From: Paramecium sonneborni
Taxonomy: Eukaryota > Ciliophora > Oligohymenophorea > Peniculida > Parameciidae
NCBI GenBank assembly: GCA_905182985.1
Contig: CAJJDN010000054.1
Span: 1-64,000 of the forward strand
Direction of reading: 5' to 3'
DNA length: 64,000 nt
Both the position numbers and the translations under genes were made by a program. Position 1 is the first letter of the stretch, and every line of letters starts with the position of its first letter. The notes beneath the pieces are model-generated. The model was not told the DNA's origin. It saw only the letters and a program-made list of their open reading frames with translations, and ran no database searches. Below are positions 1-13,514 of the stretch, piece by piece.

Positions 1-4
1 TTTG

Positions 5-8
<4 letters not shown>

Positions 9-55
<47 letters not shown>
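9..55. repeat. ATT/TTA trinucleotide microsatellite
   Basis: An uninterrupted run of about 15 TTA units lies at the very start of the window. No gene is read through it. It is not a ciliate telomere, which would be C4A2/C3A3-like. Confidence 0.95.
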
Positions 56-57
<2 letters not shown>

Positions 58-314
58 AACTTTTTAGCTATCATCTTTTTCTAAGAGATGAATCGAAGAA
101 AGTTTCAATTGATAGAAAACCTTGTGTTTCTAATAAGGGATTGTAAAATTTTGATTAAACTTACTTTATATGTGTCTAATATATTTTTATAAAAGTGGGT
201 TTATAAATTCTCTCTTTTTTTTGTCATATAAAATTTTAGATATTTTGAATTTCTGTATAAAGATTTAATTGTATTAGCATCAAATAAAATAATATTAAAT
301 ATACTGTAACAACT

Positions 315-1539
315 ATGATGGATGAGCAAGACTTCTTAGTAAGAGATCAATTAGTCAGTGATATTAAATCTATCAAGAAGACACTTAAAAGTTGGACTAA
401 AGTGTTTACATAAATCATGGAATTACAAGTGTAGAATTCCAAATAGCAAAATCAGAATGTATCATCTTATTAATGTTGCATAGACTATTCTGATTCAGTA
501 GATATTGTAATACTTCTCTAAGCCAAATAAGAAACCTCAATAAATGCCAATCTCTCCAATTCGAAGGATGGGACATAAAACTGAGCCAGATGATTTCTTT
601 GTTAGAAAATAAGAAGATACAGAGATATATAATAATGAAAACCTTCAAAATGAACTGAACAATCCTAAAAAAGTAAAATTAATATTTATTTTAGATATCC
701 ATACTTAATTATTAAGGAACACCTTTTGATAGTGCTTACTAAAGCATCAATAGAGAAATGCAATAATATTATGAACCTGAAAATTAAGTTACAGAATAAT
801 CAGCAGATGTATTTAAGAATTACAACAAAATTGGTCAGTAGAATGTAAAAGCTTCTATTCAAATGGAAGGATACTCACTTCCTTATAGCACTAAAAATAA
901 CACTGAAAGAAAACAATTAATTTAACCCTGCACACTTTCATCAAAATAGCTGTAAATGTAAGAATCTAAAGAAAATATGAAAATTTCTAAATAACTTGAA
1001 ATGAAAAAAATTAAAATTAAAGACCAAAGATTATCAACTGTTGTTGAAGAACCATCTGCCTTTATAACTAGTTCATAAGCAACTAAATGTATTTAGTCAA
1101 TTTATTTTAGAGGTACTTCTTAGTATTGAAGGATCTTAAAATATTGCACAATCCTGTTAAAATAAAAATTCCATTGCAGGATTTGAATTCTAAATTCCTT
1201 TACAATCATCTATTTCTAAAACACCAAATAACAATACTAAACCCTAAAATTGTTTTGCAGATAATACCAGATCAGGCTCTAAATCTTTGTATTAAAATAA
1301 CATTCCTTAGAATATTCAATTTATTAACAATTCTAATAATAAATAAAATCCAATTAAATATGAGTATCTTAGTTCAGTATTGATATTTATTTTTATTTAA
1401 TTAGAGAGCAAAAAGTTATAGTGATTAAAATAGTAAAAGACATTAGAGTAAAAAATGTTTAGATTTAGAATTAATTGACAAATAATATGAAAATAGTTAA
1501 GAAATCCTGAAAAAGACAAACACTATGCGTAAAACATGA
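315..1539 (+). CDS. Gln/Asn/Lys-rich hypothetical protein
   Basis: Read in code 6 this gives a protein of about 375 aa. Four introns must be removed, at 459-483, 673-694, 1089-1110 and 1377-1404 (25, 22, 22 and 28 nt), all GTA...TAG. With them out, the coding length is an exact multiple of three and ends at TGA 1537-1539. The sequence begins MMDEQDFLVRDQLVSD and becomes rich in Q, N, K and S, with no domain I recognise. The first of two adjacent ATGs was taken as start. It converges on the polycystin gene, with 33 nt between the stop codons. Function unknown. Confidence 0.8.
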
Positions 1540-1572
1540 TTTTTATGATTTTATCATATTGCAATACTAAAT

Positions 1573-4152
1573 TCATTCTTCTGTTGACTTTTTCATTTCT
1601 AACATCTTTTATTTTGCTTCGATTTTAGTGTTATGTACTTATTATGTCATCAATGAAATAAAAATAGGAACCATAATCATTGATAAAGTAATTATAATTA
1701 TGTATTGTAACTATGAGTAAATAAACAAAAAAAATTACATATCTTGTATCAAAAGAAAAGCTTATATCTTTAGCATAGTTATTATGAAATCCTTGTTGAT
1801 CCAAATCATTATGCATACCATATCTTAAAGTACATCTTAACAATCCAATAAAGGTAAAAAAGAAATTATCATGATTAATCAATTTACCTTATAAGGTTAG
1901 AGACCAAGACATTGCGCAAATACTGATAATGTAAATTAAAACTAATAGTAAAAACCATGATTCTTTATTGAACTATATAATTATGTTATATTTTTACTCT
2001 AATCATAACTAGACCATAACATTTCAAATATGGACTCCAATTACCCAAAAATCTTACTATTGAAATCATCAAAAATAGCATTAAAACTGCTGAATAAATT
2101 CTAGAAAAAATTAATGGGGTAAATAGAGAAGTCGTGTCTTAAAATTAATCTGATTCTACATCCATTAGGTTTAATTAATCCTTATATTATGTTTCTACTG
2201 TTCTCTTAATCAGTAAACCAAATTAACACAAAATATCTAGATAAATCTTTATTATTACATATGATATCAAATATCAAAGGGATTCTAATGACAATAAAAA
2301 TTACTTTTAGATTAATTATAAAATAGTCACTTAGAATCAACTCTTTTTATTACATATCTTTATGATCTTGTTCATTTATTTCCTTTCTTTTAGCTTACAT
2401 TTTTTTTTTCTTTGTAACCAATTCTAAGTAAGATAAATAAAGGACAATTAAATGATTTTTTGTTCCAACTAAATATATCCCAAAAAAATCTAAAAATAAA
2501 AAAAATCTTATTACCAAAGAATGAAGAAACCAAAAGTACAATCGAACAATATAGCATTATATTCTTATATAGAGTTAATTAATCTGGTTCTTCGCTTAAA
2601 TCGAATGCTTCAGATGAAATACTATTATAGTTCAGTAGATTCTAAAAATCAAAAATAATTAAACATCGTTAAATAAATATAAGGTTGTTATCATAACTTG
2701 AACTATTCTTGTAGTTGGACTATTAAAGTAATTTAAAATAAATTTTGATTGCTTAATATTATATTTTATCCACTGTTCATTCTCCAATCTTTCTAAACTT
2801 TCTAGAAAATTCTCTTTAGATGTTAAATCTAATTCCCAAACATAACCTCCATAATTTTGATTGTAAAATTTAGGGTTGTAATTGGTAAATGTAAAATCTT
2901 CATCGAGATCATCAGTAATAATATGATTGAAATCTAAGCAAGATTAATTCTTCTCAAGAAAAATCAATTTTTAATTTTCATTCAAAATGTGACAATTTTC
3001 AATTTTATCCTAAATATAAATTAATAATTACAATACCAACAAGAGTTTACACCAATAATGCAGACTTTAAAGGATAAGTTGGATTTTAATGTTTTTCATC
3101 TGGAATAGTTTATAGAATAAGATCAGAAATGTTTTTGACTGGATTGATAAATGATTTGGTTAAAGAAATTTATGAATTCATTGTGACCAGTAATTAACTA
3201 TTAGTAAAAAATTTATTCTCATCAACTTCTATCACTGCAAATATAATCAACAATGATAGAAATATAATAGACTCCATAAGATACTTAAAGTTTGTGAGAT
3301 AGTTTAAATATGATGACCAATTAATTTATTTTTGTGCTCTTTTAGTTGTTCTCAATTATTTAGTCATAAGATCATAAATACCGTCATTGTCAATTTCAGC
3401 ATCTGTAAATTTAGTATTATCTTTAATTTTTTTCTATTTGATAATTTAAATACCAATTGTAGGTTAATAATTTTTAAGTAATTCATAAATCGAGGGATAT
3501 AATTCATCAAGAATATTCATATCTAGTTATAATATATTTCCTAATTAATCTGTATAAAATATTTCCTTTTCTTCAGCCATGAAACATGATTTTACTATTG
3601 ATTTTAATTCTTTGAATGTTTTGATATGATAAGGAATTCTAACTTCAAATTAAGATTCTCCTTATTTTAATGTAACATAATAACCATTTTCATTATTTAT
3701 TTCTTCAATTTATTGATCTTCCTTTTCTTTTGTCAAATTTGGTTAATTCAAAACTAAATTACCGAATTATTGTTATTTTTTTGCAATTTCTTACTCTTAA
3801 ATGCTTTCTAAGTATTCCTTCTTACTAGTATTTAAAAGAAAGAGTTGTAGTGTTTCAATAACATTTTTTTCTATCGTTTCATCAAGTCCTTAATTTTAGT
3901 CTGTTTATTTAGTGTTTTTTTATGAATGATTATGTTTATTAAAATCATCAATCTATTTTACAAGTTGTTCAAATTCCTGAATTTAAATTTTATTATTACT
4001 TTTTCTGCATGTCCAATTTCATCAAAATAAAAATCATTAAGTTTTTCTTCTTACTAATATTCTTGTTAAAGTATTTTCAACTCTTCTCTCAAAGAATCTC
4101 TTGACTTTTTAAATGGAGCCAATTTTTTGCTATTATATTGATTGCTGTTCAT
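1573..4152 (-). CDS. Polycystin-2-like (PKD2/TRPP) cation channel
   Basis: About 803 aa after removing seven introns (22-28 nt; one ends CAG and one starts GTT), which give an exact frame. The first ~180 residues are charged and coiled-coil-like. A membrane segment follows (SIIFLSLLIIFAVIEV), then a long extracellular polycystin-type loop with NYGGYVWELDL, then several hydrophobic segments. The S4-S5 part is recognisable as MLFLMISIVRFLGNWSPYLK, and the pore region lies near FFFTFIGLLRCTLRYGM. In this family such proteins are tetrameric Ca2+-permeable cation channels, often ciliary; that location is inferred here. The C-terminus is short, with no EF-hand. Start chosen at the first ATG after an AT-rich gap (MNSNQYNSKK). 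It is transcribed away from the coiled-coil gene upstream at only 86 nt. Confidence 0.88.
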
Positions 4153-4238
4153 TAACAAATAAGAATTTTTTGGTAAAAATGAGATATTATAAAATCTGAA
4201 TTGAATTCATATAAAATTTATAAGTATATAAATAGTAA

Positions 4239-4949
4239 TCATATTATTGAGTCTAAGTACGATTTAAATGATTCTTAGCTTGCCATCAATTAAGATATAT
4301 TCTGCTTTATCATACAAGACTTAATCTCTAAATTTACTTTGCTTAGAATGTGTTTATTGTTCTAAACTATCACTTGATATTCCTCTTATAAATCATGATA
4401 TTCATCAAATAAATGTTTGTTATTACTTATATGATTCATGCATTTTTATAATAGCTTAAAAATATCTTCGTTTTCCTTTCTTTATTCATTTTTTTATTTC
4501 TTAATTAAAATTTATAAAGTATTCAAGCTTTTTTATTTAAGAACCTATATCTTTTAATTTGGTAATTCTGTCTCATTGTTTAGAGTTTTTTGCTGAGTAA
4601 ATTAATTCATATTTTCATGAAGAAAAGTAGAAAATGTGTTTTCATTGAAAGAATACTTTGGTCTATGATTAGCCATTTTTGACGGTGGAGATTATGCTTA
4701 AGATTTAACCTAAGTTTTCTTATGCATCTTTATATACTCAATTAAATTCTTTATTTATGAGTTACGATGCAAACGAGCATCAATCTAACTAGATTTTAGA
4801 GTTTCAGAGTAATTTTCTAAAAATTCTAATTTAGAATTCACAAATTCCAGACTCACTATACTTAAGTTATCTAACATATTCTCTATATTTTTGACTAATT
4901 ATTTATATTCTTCATCCAAACATTCACATTGTTTAAGGATTGACTACAT
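4239..4949 (-). CDS. Coiled-coil hypothetical protein, 236 aa
   Basis: A single exon of 237 codons in code 6, ending at TGA 4241-4239. The protein is rich in Leu, Lys, Glu, Gln and Asn, with heptad-like stretches (KQLVKNIENMLDNLSIV near residue 17) and a charged C-terminal half. No catalytic or binding motif is visible. It lies just upstream of the polycystin gene on the same strand and is divergent from the Gln-rich gene at 5004 (54 nt between starts), so the gap probably holds both promoters. Confidence 0.8.
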
Positions 4950-5003
4950 TTATTTTAACGAACAAAAAAAATATTAATTATGACTAACATTATTGAGGAA
5001 TCA

Positions 5004-6656
5004 ATGATAATTAATAGACTTACTTCTCCATAAAAATTTAATACTCCAAATTAATCACCTTTGCGTTTAACACCAATACAACCTAAGACTCATAAATATT
5101 CAAGTAAACAAAACAGTAAAACCAATTTGCTTGACATTCATAATCATAAAAATGTAGAATAATAAGATTCAGATATTGTTGATAATCCTATGAGTAGCTA
5201 ATTTGATTTAACACAAGAGGATGCTAAAGAAAATGAATTAGAACTTGATCTAAAATAAGTATAAACTGAAATTAATGACTAATAAACAATCTCCTATTAA
5301 AATCTAGATGAAATCTAACCTGAAAATTAAACATAATAGCCTCAATTACTTACTAATAAAAATGCAAATACTATACAAAATTAAATCTAAAAACATAAAT
5401 AAATTATCTTAAAAAATACTTAAATTGCAACAAATACTATCTAAAATCAACATGAATAAAAACAATAATAATAAGTAAAATAGGAAGAATTTTCTTAAGA
5501 ATAAAGCTAATCAAAACAACTTGAAAAATAAATGGTAGAAAACTTGAAAGAAATTTACTTATTTTACTCAAAATAAGCAATTACAACAAATAAATATTAA
5601 ACCTTTGATAAATTGCAACAATTATCAAGCATTATGATTTTGTAAAAGTTTATGTTTTTTTGCAAAGATTTTTAACTAATAGACTTAGAAATTACTAAGG
5701 AACTCATATTAAAATTGGGAGGTAAAATAAATGAGTTAACCTTTAAGAAAAATTAGAATCAATTTAAATTCAATCATAAAAAAAATTTCATTGTTACTAA
5801 ATTTAACTTAGTAGAAATCTATAAAAAAAATGCAAATTCACAAATGGAACTTTCAAATGAAAATTTTTAAATGGTTATCATTAAACTAGCTTAATTAATC
5901 TTTCCAGAGCAAAATGAACTTATGTATGAATATTTGAGCTTAAATAATCCAAAAGGATACAGATAGAAAATGCAAATTATAGGTAGGCCATTTTATTCTA
6001 AAGAATAACAGGAAATATTGACACAAGAAAAACTTTATGAAAGAAAAATTTATTTACCTTCAAAACCAAAAGTTAGAGTAGAAAGTGTAAAAAAAGAGAG
6101 ACTATCCCTTGAAGTTGAATTTCCTAAGGTAAATTTAACTTCAAGATGCAAAAAAAAGTATAAACTGAATGAAACTCGAGATAAGGAGGGAAGTGGAATT
6201 AATTGGGATGATTTGGATGATTTATAATAGCATTTTGATCCAAAATAATTTATTTTAGAATAAGACTTAAGTGATAAGGAAGACGATTACTATTTATCTG
6301 AGTATTCTAAACATGGACAAAGCTTAAAAAAAAAAATATAAGATTAAATGATGAATTAAAAAGATCTATAAATTAAAATTCCTCAAATTTCTATTTATAG
6401 TAATATTCTTAGTTCCAATCATAAAATTGAGCATAAACTTACCAACAATATGTTAACTTCTGGAAATACTAGGCTTTCGAATAACAAATCTTTTGATTTG
6501 CAAGAAAATTCAAAAAGAAAGAAGTCAGTAGGTTAGTAGCCTTTAAAAATTGAATAAGCCAATCTAGAGAAATAAAATTAGATTTACAGAGCTTTTTTGA
6601 ATTAGCAATCATATAGGGAAAAAATGGTTAATAAAAAAAAAATAATTTTGATTTGA
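5004..6656 (+). CDS. Gln-rich hypothetical protein, 550 aa
   Basis: One uninterrupted frame of 551 codons with dozens of TAA/TAG glutamines, TGA at 6654-6656. Residues 1-180 are low-complexity (Q, N, T). A more ordinary central part (about 180-420) contains LILKLGGKINELTFKKN and a Pro/Lys segment KIYLPSKPKVRVESVKKE, followed by an acidic patch ending INWDDLDDL. The tail is basic and Asn/Gln-rich. I recognise no family. The central part looks folded and may be the functional domain, but this is inference. Confidence 0.8.
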
Positions 6657-6839
6657 ATACTTAATTAATATATATAAATAAATAATAAGTTAAAACAATC
6701 CAATAAAGTATTTTCAACCCTTATTCAATTTTTAGAAAGGTATAATCACTCCAATATTAAATTATTTTTTAATTTTTATATTCTTAAGTACTTAACAAAT
6801 TGAAATTAAATAATTAAAATACAAAAAGTAGAAAATACT

Positions 6840-9800
6840 ATGAAAGAAGAATCATCTAAAAATAAGCGAGCCAAATAAAATGCTATATAAAATCATAAAG
6901 AAGAATCAATAAGAGAAATACTAGGATTTTACATAAATTAGGTTGATTTGAAATCATTTATGAAAAAAAAAAAGATTTTTGAGAAGGTAGGGGATTTGGT
7001 TGATAAACATTAAAATGAATTCTTGAATCCTGCAGAATTTCATGAAATTTAAGGAATTTATGAAGATTTTAATATTGGTGATTTAGCAATAGTATTTCCG
7101 AATCCTGATTATGAAGGTTATACTTAAAAGCCTGTAACATTTAATGAAGCTGCTAAGACTTTTGATGAGATTTTGACAGTTATGACAGAAGAAGTGACAA
7201 AAAATTAGTTAAAAAAAGAAAGAGATTCTTTCCTTCTAACTTATTTGACACTTGATGATTTAATTGATCATTAAAATGAAGGTTAAAGTAAAAAAAAAAA
7301 AAAATTAAAATAAAAATAAAATAAAGATTCTAAAAAATAGAATAAATCAAATAACAATCAAAATAATTCTAGCTAAGAATTAAAACCTTCGAAAGAGGAA
7401 AAACCAATAAAAATTGAAAAAAATTCATATGAAAAATATTTGGATTTTATGAGAATCTATCATAAGTAAAGAGAAGAAGAGTTAATGAATGAAAATGAAG
7501 GATTTGACTTAAAAAATGAAAAAGGATTTTTAGATGAGATAGGTGTAGGATAGTAAGGTTAACAAAATGTATCATAAAAAGTAATAGATCCAATAAAAGA
7601 ATTAATGAAAGTTGACGTTAATGATGATAGATAGTTTAAAAAACTAAAGAAAAAATGGTCATAAGGTGGATATTTAATTAAAAAGATGTGTGAAGATGGA
7701 GTTGATTATGATTGGATTTCAAACAATGGAGCTCCAAAAGATATGATGACTCTAATTAGATTTACAATATTAGAAAAACTATCAAGAAATGGATATTTGC
7801 ATTGTCGTTAATTTGTATCTGGAACTGGAGAACATATATATATAGTGATTAAATCAACTAAAGAAGTTATTTAAAGATAGGCTTAAAACATGAAGGTAAC
7901 AAAACAAATAGAAATGGGATTTGCTGATTTGTATTCTTTAGAACCTGTTGATGCAAATTTTAGACCTTTACGTTTGAAGAATTATATAAAGTAAATTTTG
8001 GGTCCTAATTATGGTGATTTAAAAGAAGCTTTAGATTCGATTAAATCTAATGATAAATTACATTTTACAACGTTGAAAGAAATAGATGATTATTGTGAAA
8101 GTAATTACAAATAAGAAATTAAATAACTTAGAGATATTGAATTAAGAGCTGTTGTGATTAAGAAAGTAGAATAGGTTGAAGAATATCTGAAAGTTATAAC
8201 AAAATAATTAAATATTGATTAATCTCATGAGAAAGTTGAATTGAATTCTGATTATTCAATAAGTGATGAGGAATGGTAAGTATATTACATATATTTGGAT
8301 TTGTTATCTCATTTATTATATCTATTATAATAGCATTATTAAGAGGCAATGAAGGAGGAACATTTTTAATTTAGGGATAATTTACCATTTTTATATAGAT
8401 TGATTTTTGGAAAAGCATTAAGAAAAGCAAATGAAATATGGTATTCAGCACATAAAAGCTGTTGGTCTGATTTGTTAGATGAAAAAATAATATTAAGAAA
8501 CATATGGGATATGCTTGAGATGGAACCAGCAGCACCATACACATAATATTTTTAATTATAAAATGATTTTGGTAAATAAATGTGGAGGAAATATGAAATA
8601 AATGAATTAAAAGACAGATCAGAGTTTAATAATATGGAAAAGATTAAAATAACACATGCAATTATTTTAAAGTAAGTAAATATGTCAAAGATGTTATAAA
8701 ATCTTATTGCAGTTGGATATTTTCCGATACATGATACATATGCATTATTTGGAGAAGAGAAAAAAGATAAATTTATGAAGAAATTAATTGAGTAGGAATT
8801 TATTACAGAAAAGACATTTGAAGGTAGTAAGAAATGCCTTTTAGATTTATATAAAGATTTATAATCTTATGCTGAATCAACTGATTTTGATTTTTAGAGT
8901 GTTAAATAAGATTTGAGAATCAATTTCAGATGTCCATGGTATATACCAGTACATCATCTTAGAGATTATTTTGGTGAAAAAATAGCACTATATTTTGCAT
9001 TTCTTGGATTTTATACCTAATAATTATGGTATATTGGATTAGTAGGTATTTTATGTTAATCTTTATTATCTGAATCAGCAGAATAATATAAAAAACCTAT
9101 TGTAATTCTTTTCTCATTTACAATAGTTATTTGGAGTTCACTTTTCATAGTATATTGGAGAAGAAAATAATTTTTATTTAGTGTTTAATTTGGATAAATT
9201 AATTTTGAAACTGGAGAAGCTTTGAGGCCAGCCTTTTAAGGAGACTTTTTAAGATCTATTACTGATGATGATTTAAATGAATAATTTTATCCACCTTTTA
9301 AAAGAAAAATAACATAACTATTTGGTCTGGGTGTGAGTTTTTTAATTATTTTATGTGTTATTGGATGCGTCTTAGGAATTTTCTTTTTTAAAAATTATAT
9401 GATTGAAACTAAAGCAGATCCTTTTTTCTCTTAATAATTACCTGGATTACTAAATTCTATACTAATTGGATTATTTAACTTTATTTATCAAAATCTAGTT
9501 ATGATATTCAATTAATTAGAAAATCATAAAATTTTATCATCCTATGAAAATTCTTTAGTTGCAAAAGTTTTTATATTTCGATTTGTAAATACGTAATAAT
9601 AAATATTTATTATCTAGTTTTAATGCATTCTTCATCATATCTTTCTTAAGTAATTACTTTACATCCTTGGAGTTATGCAAAGTCAATGATTAAACCTACG
9701 ATTGTTTTTAAATATTATCTCTTTAATTAAGCACTATCTTTATCTCTAACTTTTCAGGCTTAATTACAGCTGTTCTTGTACCTTACATTTAAGAAAAATT

Positions 9801-10506
9801 GATGAAAAAAATGAAGGCTATAGATGAAATACCTGTTCCACATGCTTTCAATGATATTGATCCTTTTATTGAAAGCTAATTTGATTTATAACCATATTAA
9901 ACAAATGAAGAAGTTGATGGAAGTGTAAAAGATTATATGGAATTGACTATCTAATTTTGTTTTCTTGTATTATTTGGAGTTTCTTATCCTGCTTGCTTTA
10001 TTTTAGGTTTTGCTCAAAATGTTGGTAAAATTCAAGTTGATAAAATTAATTTCGTAAGTTTATCAAGAAGACCATTTCCTTAAGGAGCTGCAAGCATAGG
10101 TAATTGGTTAGTTATTTTGGATATAATTACATTTTTTGGAATTCTTTCTAATGCCGGTTTAATTGTTTATACTTCAAATTCTATTGAAGAAAGTTAAATA
10201 GAATACTTTGCATCTATTTTAGTAATCTTTTTTGCTTTAAACTTTGTGATTAAAATAATAGTTTCCCCAGAATCTGAATCTGCTAATTTATTACTTTAAA
10301 GACATTAGTACATTATTGATAAGAAAATTAAAGTATCAAAAATTATTATTGTTTAGGGCTTTTCATCTAGTTTGAAAACTGTTGTGGATAGATCCAAATT
10401 AAATATTCAAATAAAAAAAGTTGGGTATCATTTATATAATTCTGGTGTTATTCATAATGATTTTCTTAAAACAATTAAAGGGGAGAGAGAAATTGCATAT
10501 GATTGA
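6840..10506 (+). CDS. Anoctamin (TMEM16) family protein
   Basis: About 1213 aa with one 25-nt intron near 9594-9618. The N-terminal ~600 residues are cytosolic, with a Lys/Gln low-complexity run near residue 150. The family signature at the start of the membrane domain is clear: PWYIPVHHLRDYFGEKIALY followed by FAFLGFYTQQLWYIGLVGI. About ten hydrophobic segments follow, and the conserved ending PESESANLLL is present. Anoctamins are Ca2+-activated chloride channels or lipid scramblases; which one cannot be told from here. Longer than typical family members because of the N-terminal extension. The gene downstream on the same strand starts only 37 nt after the stop. Confidence 0.92.
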
Positions 10507-10542
10507 AATTATTTTAATTAATTATATATAATTTAATTATTT

Positions 10543-11454
10543 ATGTAAAAAAATTTAGAATAATAGTATTTAGACGCTCTAGAAAAGAATTTACTAATAG
10601 AGGAAAACAAAGAAAAATTAGCAAAATAATAATTTATTAATGCTGCAAATAAAATTAAGTTAAGCTACAAAACATATAAATAACGATTAAAGCTTTCAAA
10701 ATAAATTAAATGCATTACTAAAATTTAAACTTTTTATAGAAGATGGAAGGCAAAGAAGAAAAAAATTTTACTATATCAAAAATTGAAATAAATCCAAATT
10801 ATTCGAAAATATTTTCTTAGATTAAAATAAACAAAAAGAAAAATCTTATTGACATTATCTGTTCAACAAAAATAGCTTCTTAAACCAATTGTAAAATTAA
10901 TTCTTAATTTTTCTAATATTAAAGCTGCTAGAAGAAGATTTTTTATTCTTTCACTTATTAAATACAAGAAAATATAAAATTAGAAAATTAAATTCAATTC
11001 TGTACTTTCCTAATATAAATTAAGCTATTATAAATAATAAATAGATTATCAACATAAAAAGATAGCGATATTAAATGAAATAGAATTTATAAGTAATATA
11101 CAATAATTAAATAATAAATATTTTGAAACAGGACTTCAAAATTATTAAAGAGAATTGGAGTAATTTATAAAATCAAAAAGTCATGAATCGGATTTTATTG
11201 AGTTGAAGGATCAGAAAGGAAATTTATATTGGCAAAATCTCAAGACTTTGAAAAAATATACTGTTAACCCTATTGATCAATTAATTTAAAATAATTTTAC
11301 AAAAGTAGAAGATGAGTACGTTATTTAGTATAAAGAGCAAGTTCTTTATTTAGAGGAAGGAAAAGATTAGTTGATTAATCTTCTTTAACAAATTAAACCT
11401 GAAAAAATACCCTTTCCAAAATTACAGGAATAGTAAAATTCAAGGCATTCTTGA
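10543..11454 (+). CDS. IQ-motif and WW-like domain protein, 303 aa
   Basis: A single exon of 304 codons. Two IQ-like calmodulin-binding motifs lie near residues 65-100 (IQTFYRRWKAKKKK and IQIIRKYFLRLKQ). A third basic helix follows near residue 130. Around residue 220 a WW-like unit reads DQKGNLYWQNLKTLKKY followed by a Pro, which resembles the 'D..G..YW.N' pattern, but the second Trp is replaced. Role inferred only: calmodulin or light-chain binding scaffold. It sits directly behind the anoctamin gene, which may or may not be meaningful. Confidence 0.78.
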
Positions 11455-11552
11455 ATACCTATATATGTTTAAATAATTATTTAAAGATTAGATTATGTTC
11501 TTTCTTAAACCTTAATTATAATAATAATATTTATTGATTTAAATTTATAGAA

Positions 11553-11894
11553 ATGGATAATATTGTTTAATAAGGGGAAATTAATATATTGAAATTGGAA
11601 AACATAATGAAGTTAAAATTATAAATTAAAACTTTATTTGAAGCAAAGAAAAATGCTCTAGAAAATTATAAAGAATAAGTAATATATAATGAAGAAAAAT
11701 TGTTGTTACTTCAGACAACAATAAATGAATTAAATAATAGATGTGAGGATCTTTTTAAAAAGAATAAAGTTCTAAATGATGATTTATAATATGAGAAGTA
11801 TCATAATATTTTATAAAGACTTAAATTTTAAAATTTTACAAATTAGGATGAAGATTTAAGCTAATTCAAGGATAATTATGAGATAGGGTGTTGA
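11553..11894 (+). CDS. Small coiled-coil protein, 113 aa
   Basis: A single frame of 114 codons beginning MDNIVQQGEINILKLENIMK and ending with GC before TGA. It is almost entirely helical and charged, with heptads such as LLLLQTTINELNNR. No domain can be named. The following 234 nt to the next gene show no clear coding sequence. Confidence 0.65.
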
Positions 11895-12128
11895 ATAATT
11901 AAGAAAAGAAATAAAATTTTAAGAGCAATAATTTCATTGAAAATAATAGTAGTTAGATTAGTTAAATTAAGATTATCAAGTGCTATTTAATAAATTTTAA
12001 TAATATTTATTAGCTCTATAAACAAATTAAGCAAAGCATCAATATCAATATTAGATATTCATTATTTTAGTAAATCAATTATCTAATCAAAATGAGTATA
12101 TTTTTTTATATAATAATTTATAATAAAA

Positions 12129-13373
12129 ATGTATTCTAATTCGGATCAAAAAACTAAACCAAAGAATGTTCATTAAAGAGGAATGTTATCATATGATAAA
12201 AGACAAATGAGTTTAAAAGATGAGTTTGAAGCAATTCTTGATTATTAAAAACGGAAAATATAATTATTAACTTAGTTTTAATCATAATAGACAATAGATG
12301 GATTGATGGATTATGTGTTTGAAATTTCTAGTCCTTTGCTTAAACATTTAGAATTTCCAATGTAAATTCCTTATTCAAGGACATTTTGTGGGTAAAAAAT
12401 TTTATAGTCGATTGAGTTTTGGACACTTTATTAAATAATTTTCTATCTTTTAAACTAATAAAGTAATTATTATTTTAATCGTTTGGAATAAATATTTAAA
12501 ATCAGATTGCATAAGTATTTAACAAAAGAACAAATTATAAATACTCATTAAATAATAGAGCAAATTGAATAAGTTTAAGACTTTAGGTTAAATTTTGAAA
12601 AATTATGTGAAAGCAATAAAGAAACTGGGAAACCTTCTAAAGATAATAATGAAATTTCATCAAGCTAATTTAGTAAAAAAGTGAATTTTAAAAGATTGAA
12701 GATTATAATTAACACAAAAGATAATTAATGTAATAAATGGTTTTTATGAAGCTATCAAGAAGGAAGAATTAGAAGATTAAAACTGTTTTTAAGCCAATTT
12801 TGAAAAAGTTATAACAGAATCAACTAAAAATGATTAAACAACTTACAATGATTTGATATAAAATTAAAATTAGATATAACAAGAAGTATCAATAATTTAT
12901 GATTTAGTTTATAAAAGATGATTCTTAGAAAGCAAGTTTGACCCAAGAAATAAAAGAATTAGTAAGAGAAACTATAAATGATTTGATAAATGATGATAAT
13001 AATAATAATATGAATAATAATGAATTAAAAGAAACTGAAATATAAAGAAATGAAAATTTCTAAGAATAAATAAATTAAGTAAATAAAAAATTTTATGAAG
13101 TTTATTTCACTTGAAAACTTATATTTATCTTCAAATGTTGAATTTGTAGTTTTGATCCATAATATAAATAGGAACAACTCTAATTCTCTAATTCAAGTTT
13201 TGGAAGGTGATTATGAAGGTCAATTTGCTTTATATTAATTCAAAGAGACTTTAGATGAAAAAATTTAGAAAGAAGACTTTAATTATTATCAAAACTATCT
13301 TGAATATTTAAAAGTACGTCAGGAAAGACCTATAGTTGTAATGCACTAAAGTTAATAAACTAAAGAAAAATGA
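12129..13373 (+). CDS. Coiled-coil hypothetical protein, 392 aa
   Basis: At first this looks like three overlapping broken ORFs. It becomes one exact frame of 393 codons when three 22-nt introns are removed: 12730-12751 and 13079-13100, both ending AAG, and 12907-12928, which starts GTT and ends TAG. The N-terminal third (FEISSPLLKHLEFPMQIPYS) looks folded. The middle is coiled coil (IEQIEQVQDFRLNFEKL) and there is a short Asn run. The C-terminal ~95 residues look folded again (FISLENLYLSSNVEFVVLIH). No family recognised. This gene is one of the strongest cases for AAG splice acceptors in this genome. Confidence 0.72.
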
Positions 13374-13514
13374 ATATATTTATTAAATAATAAATTAATT
13401 CTATTACAAATATGTATGAATAGTATTTAAAAATTAGTTTTTAGAATTTAATGATATAAATTCATTGTTTATTTTCAAACCTTTTTAAAACATTAACTAT
13501 ACTCTTTCCAAATA

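Noticed and set aside
1..60. Telomere or subtelomeric repeat
   Set aside because: The repeat is TTA/ATT, not the G/C-containing ciliate telomere repeat.
415..648. Minus-strand standard-code ORF of 77 aa
   Set aside because: It is the shadow of the plus-strand gene at 315-1539, which is open in code 6 with consistent introns.
12740..12750. A frameshift in a T run, suggesting an extra base or programmed +1 shifting
   Set aside because: A 22-nt AAG-ending intron (12730-12751) joins the two frames exactly, and a second one at 13079-13100 explains the next break.
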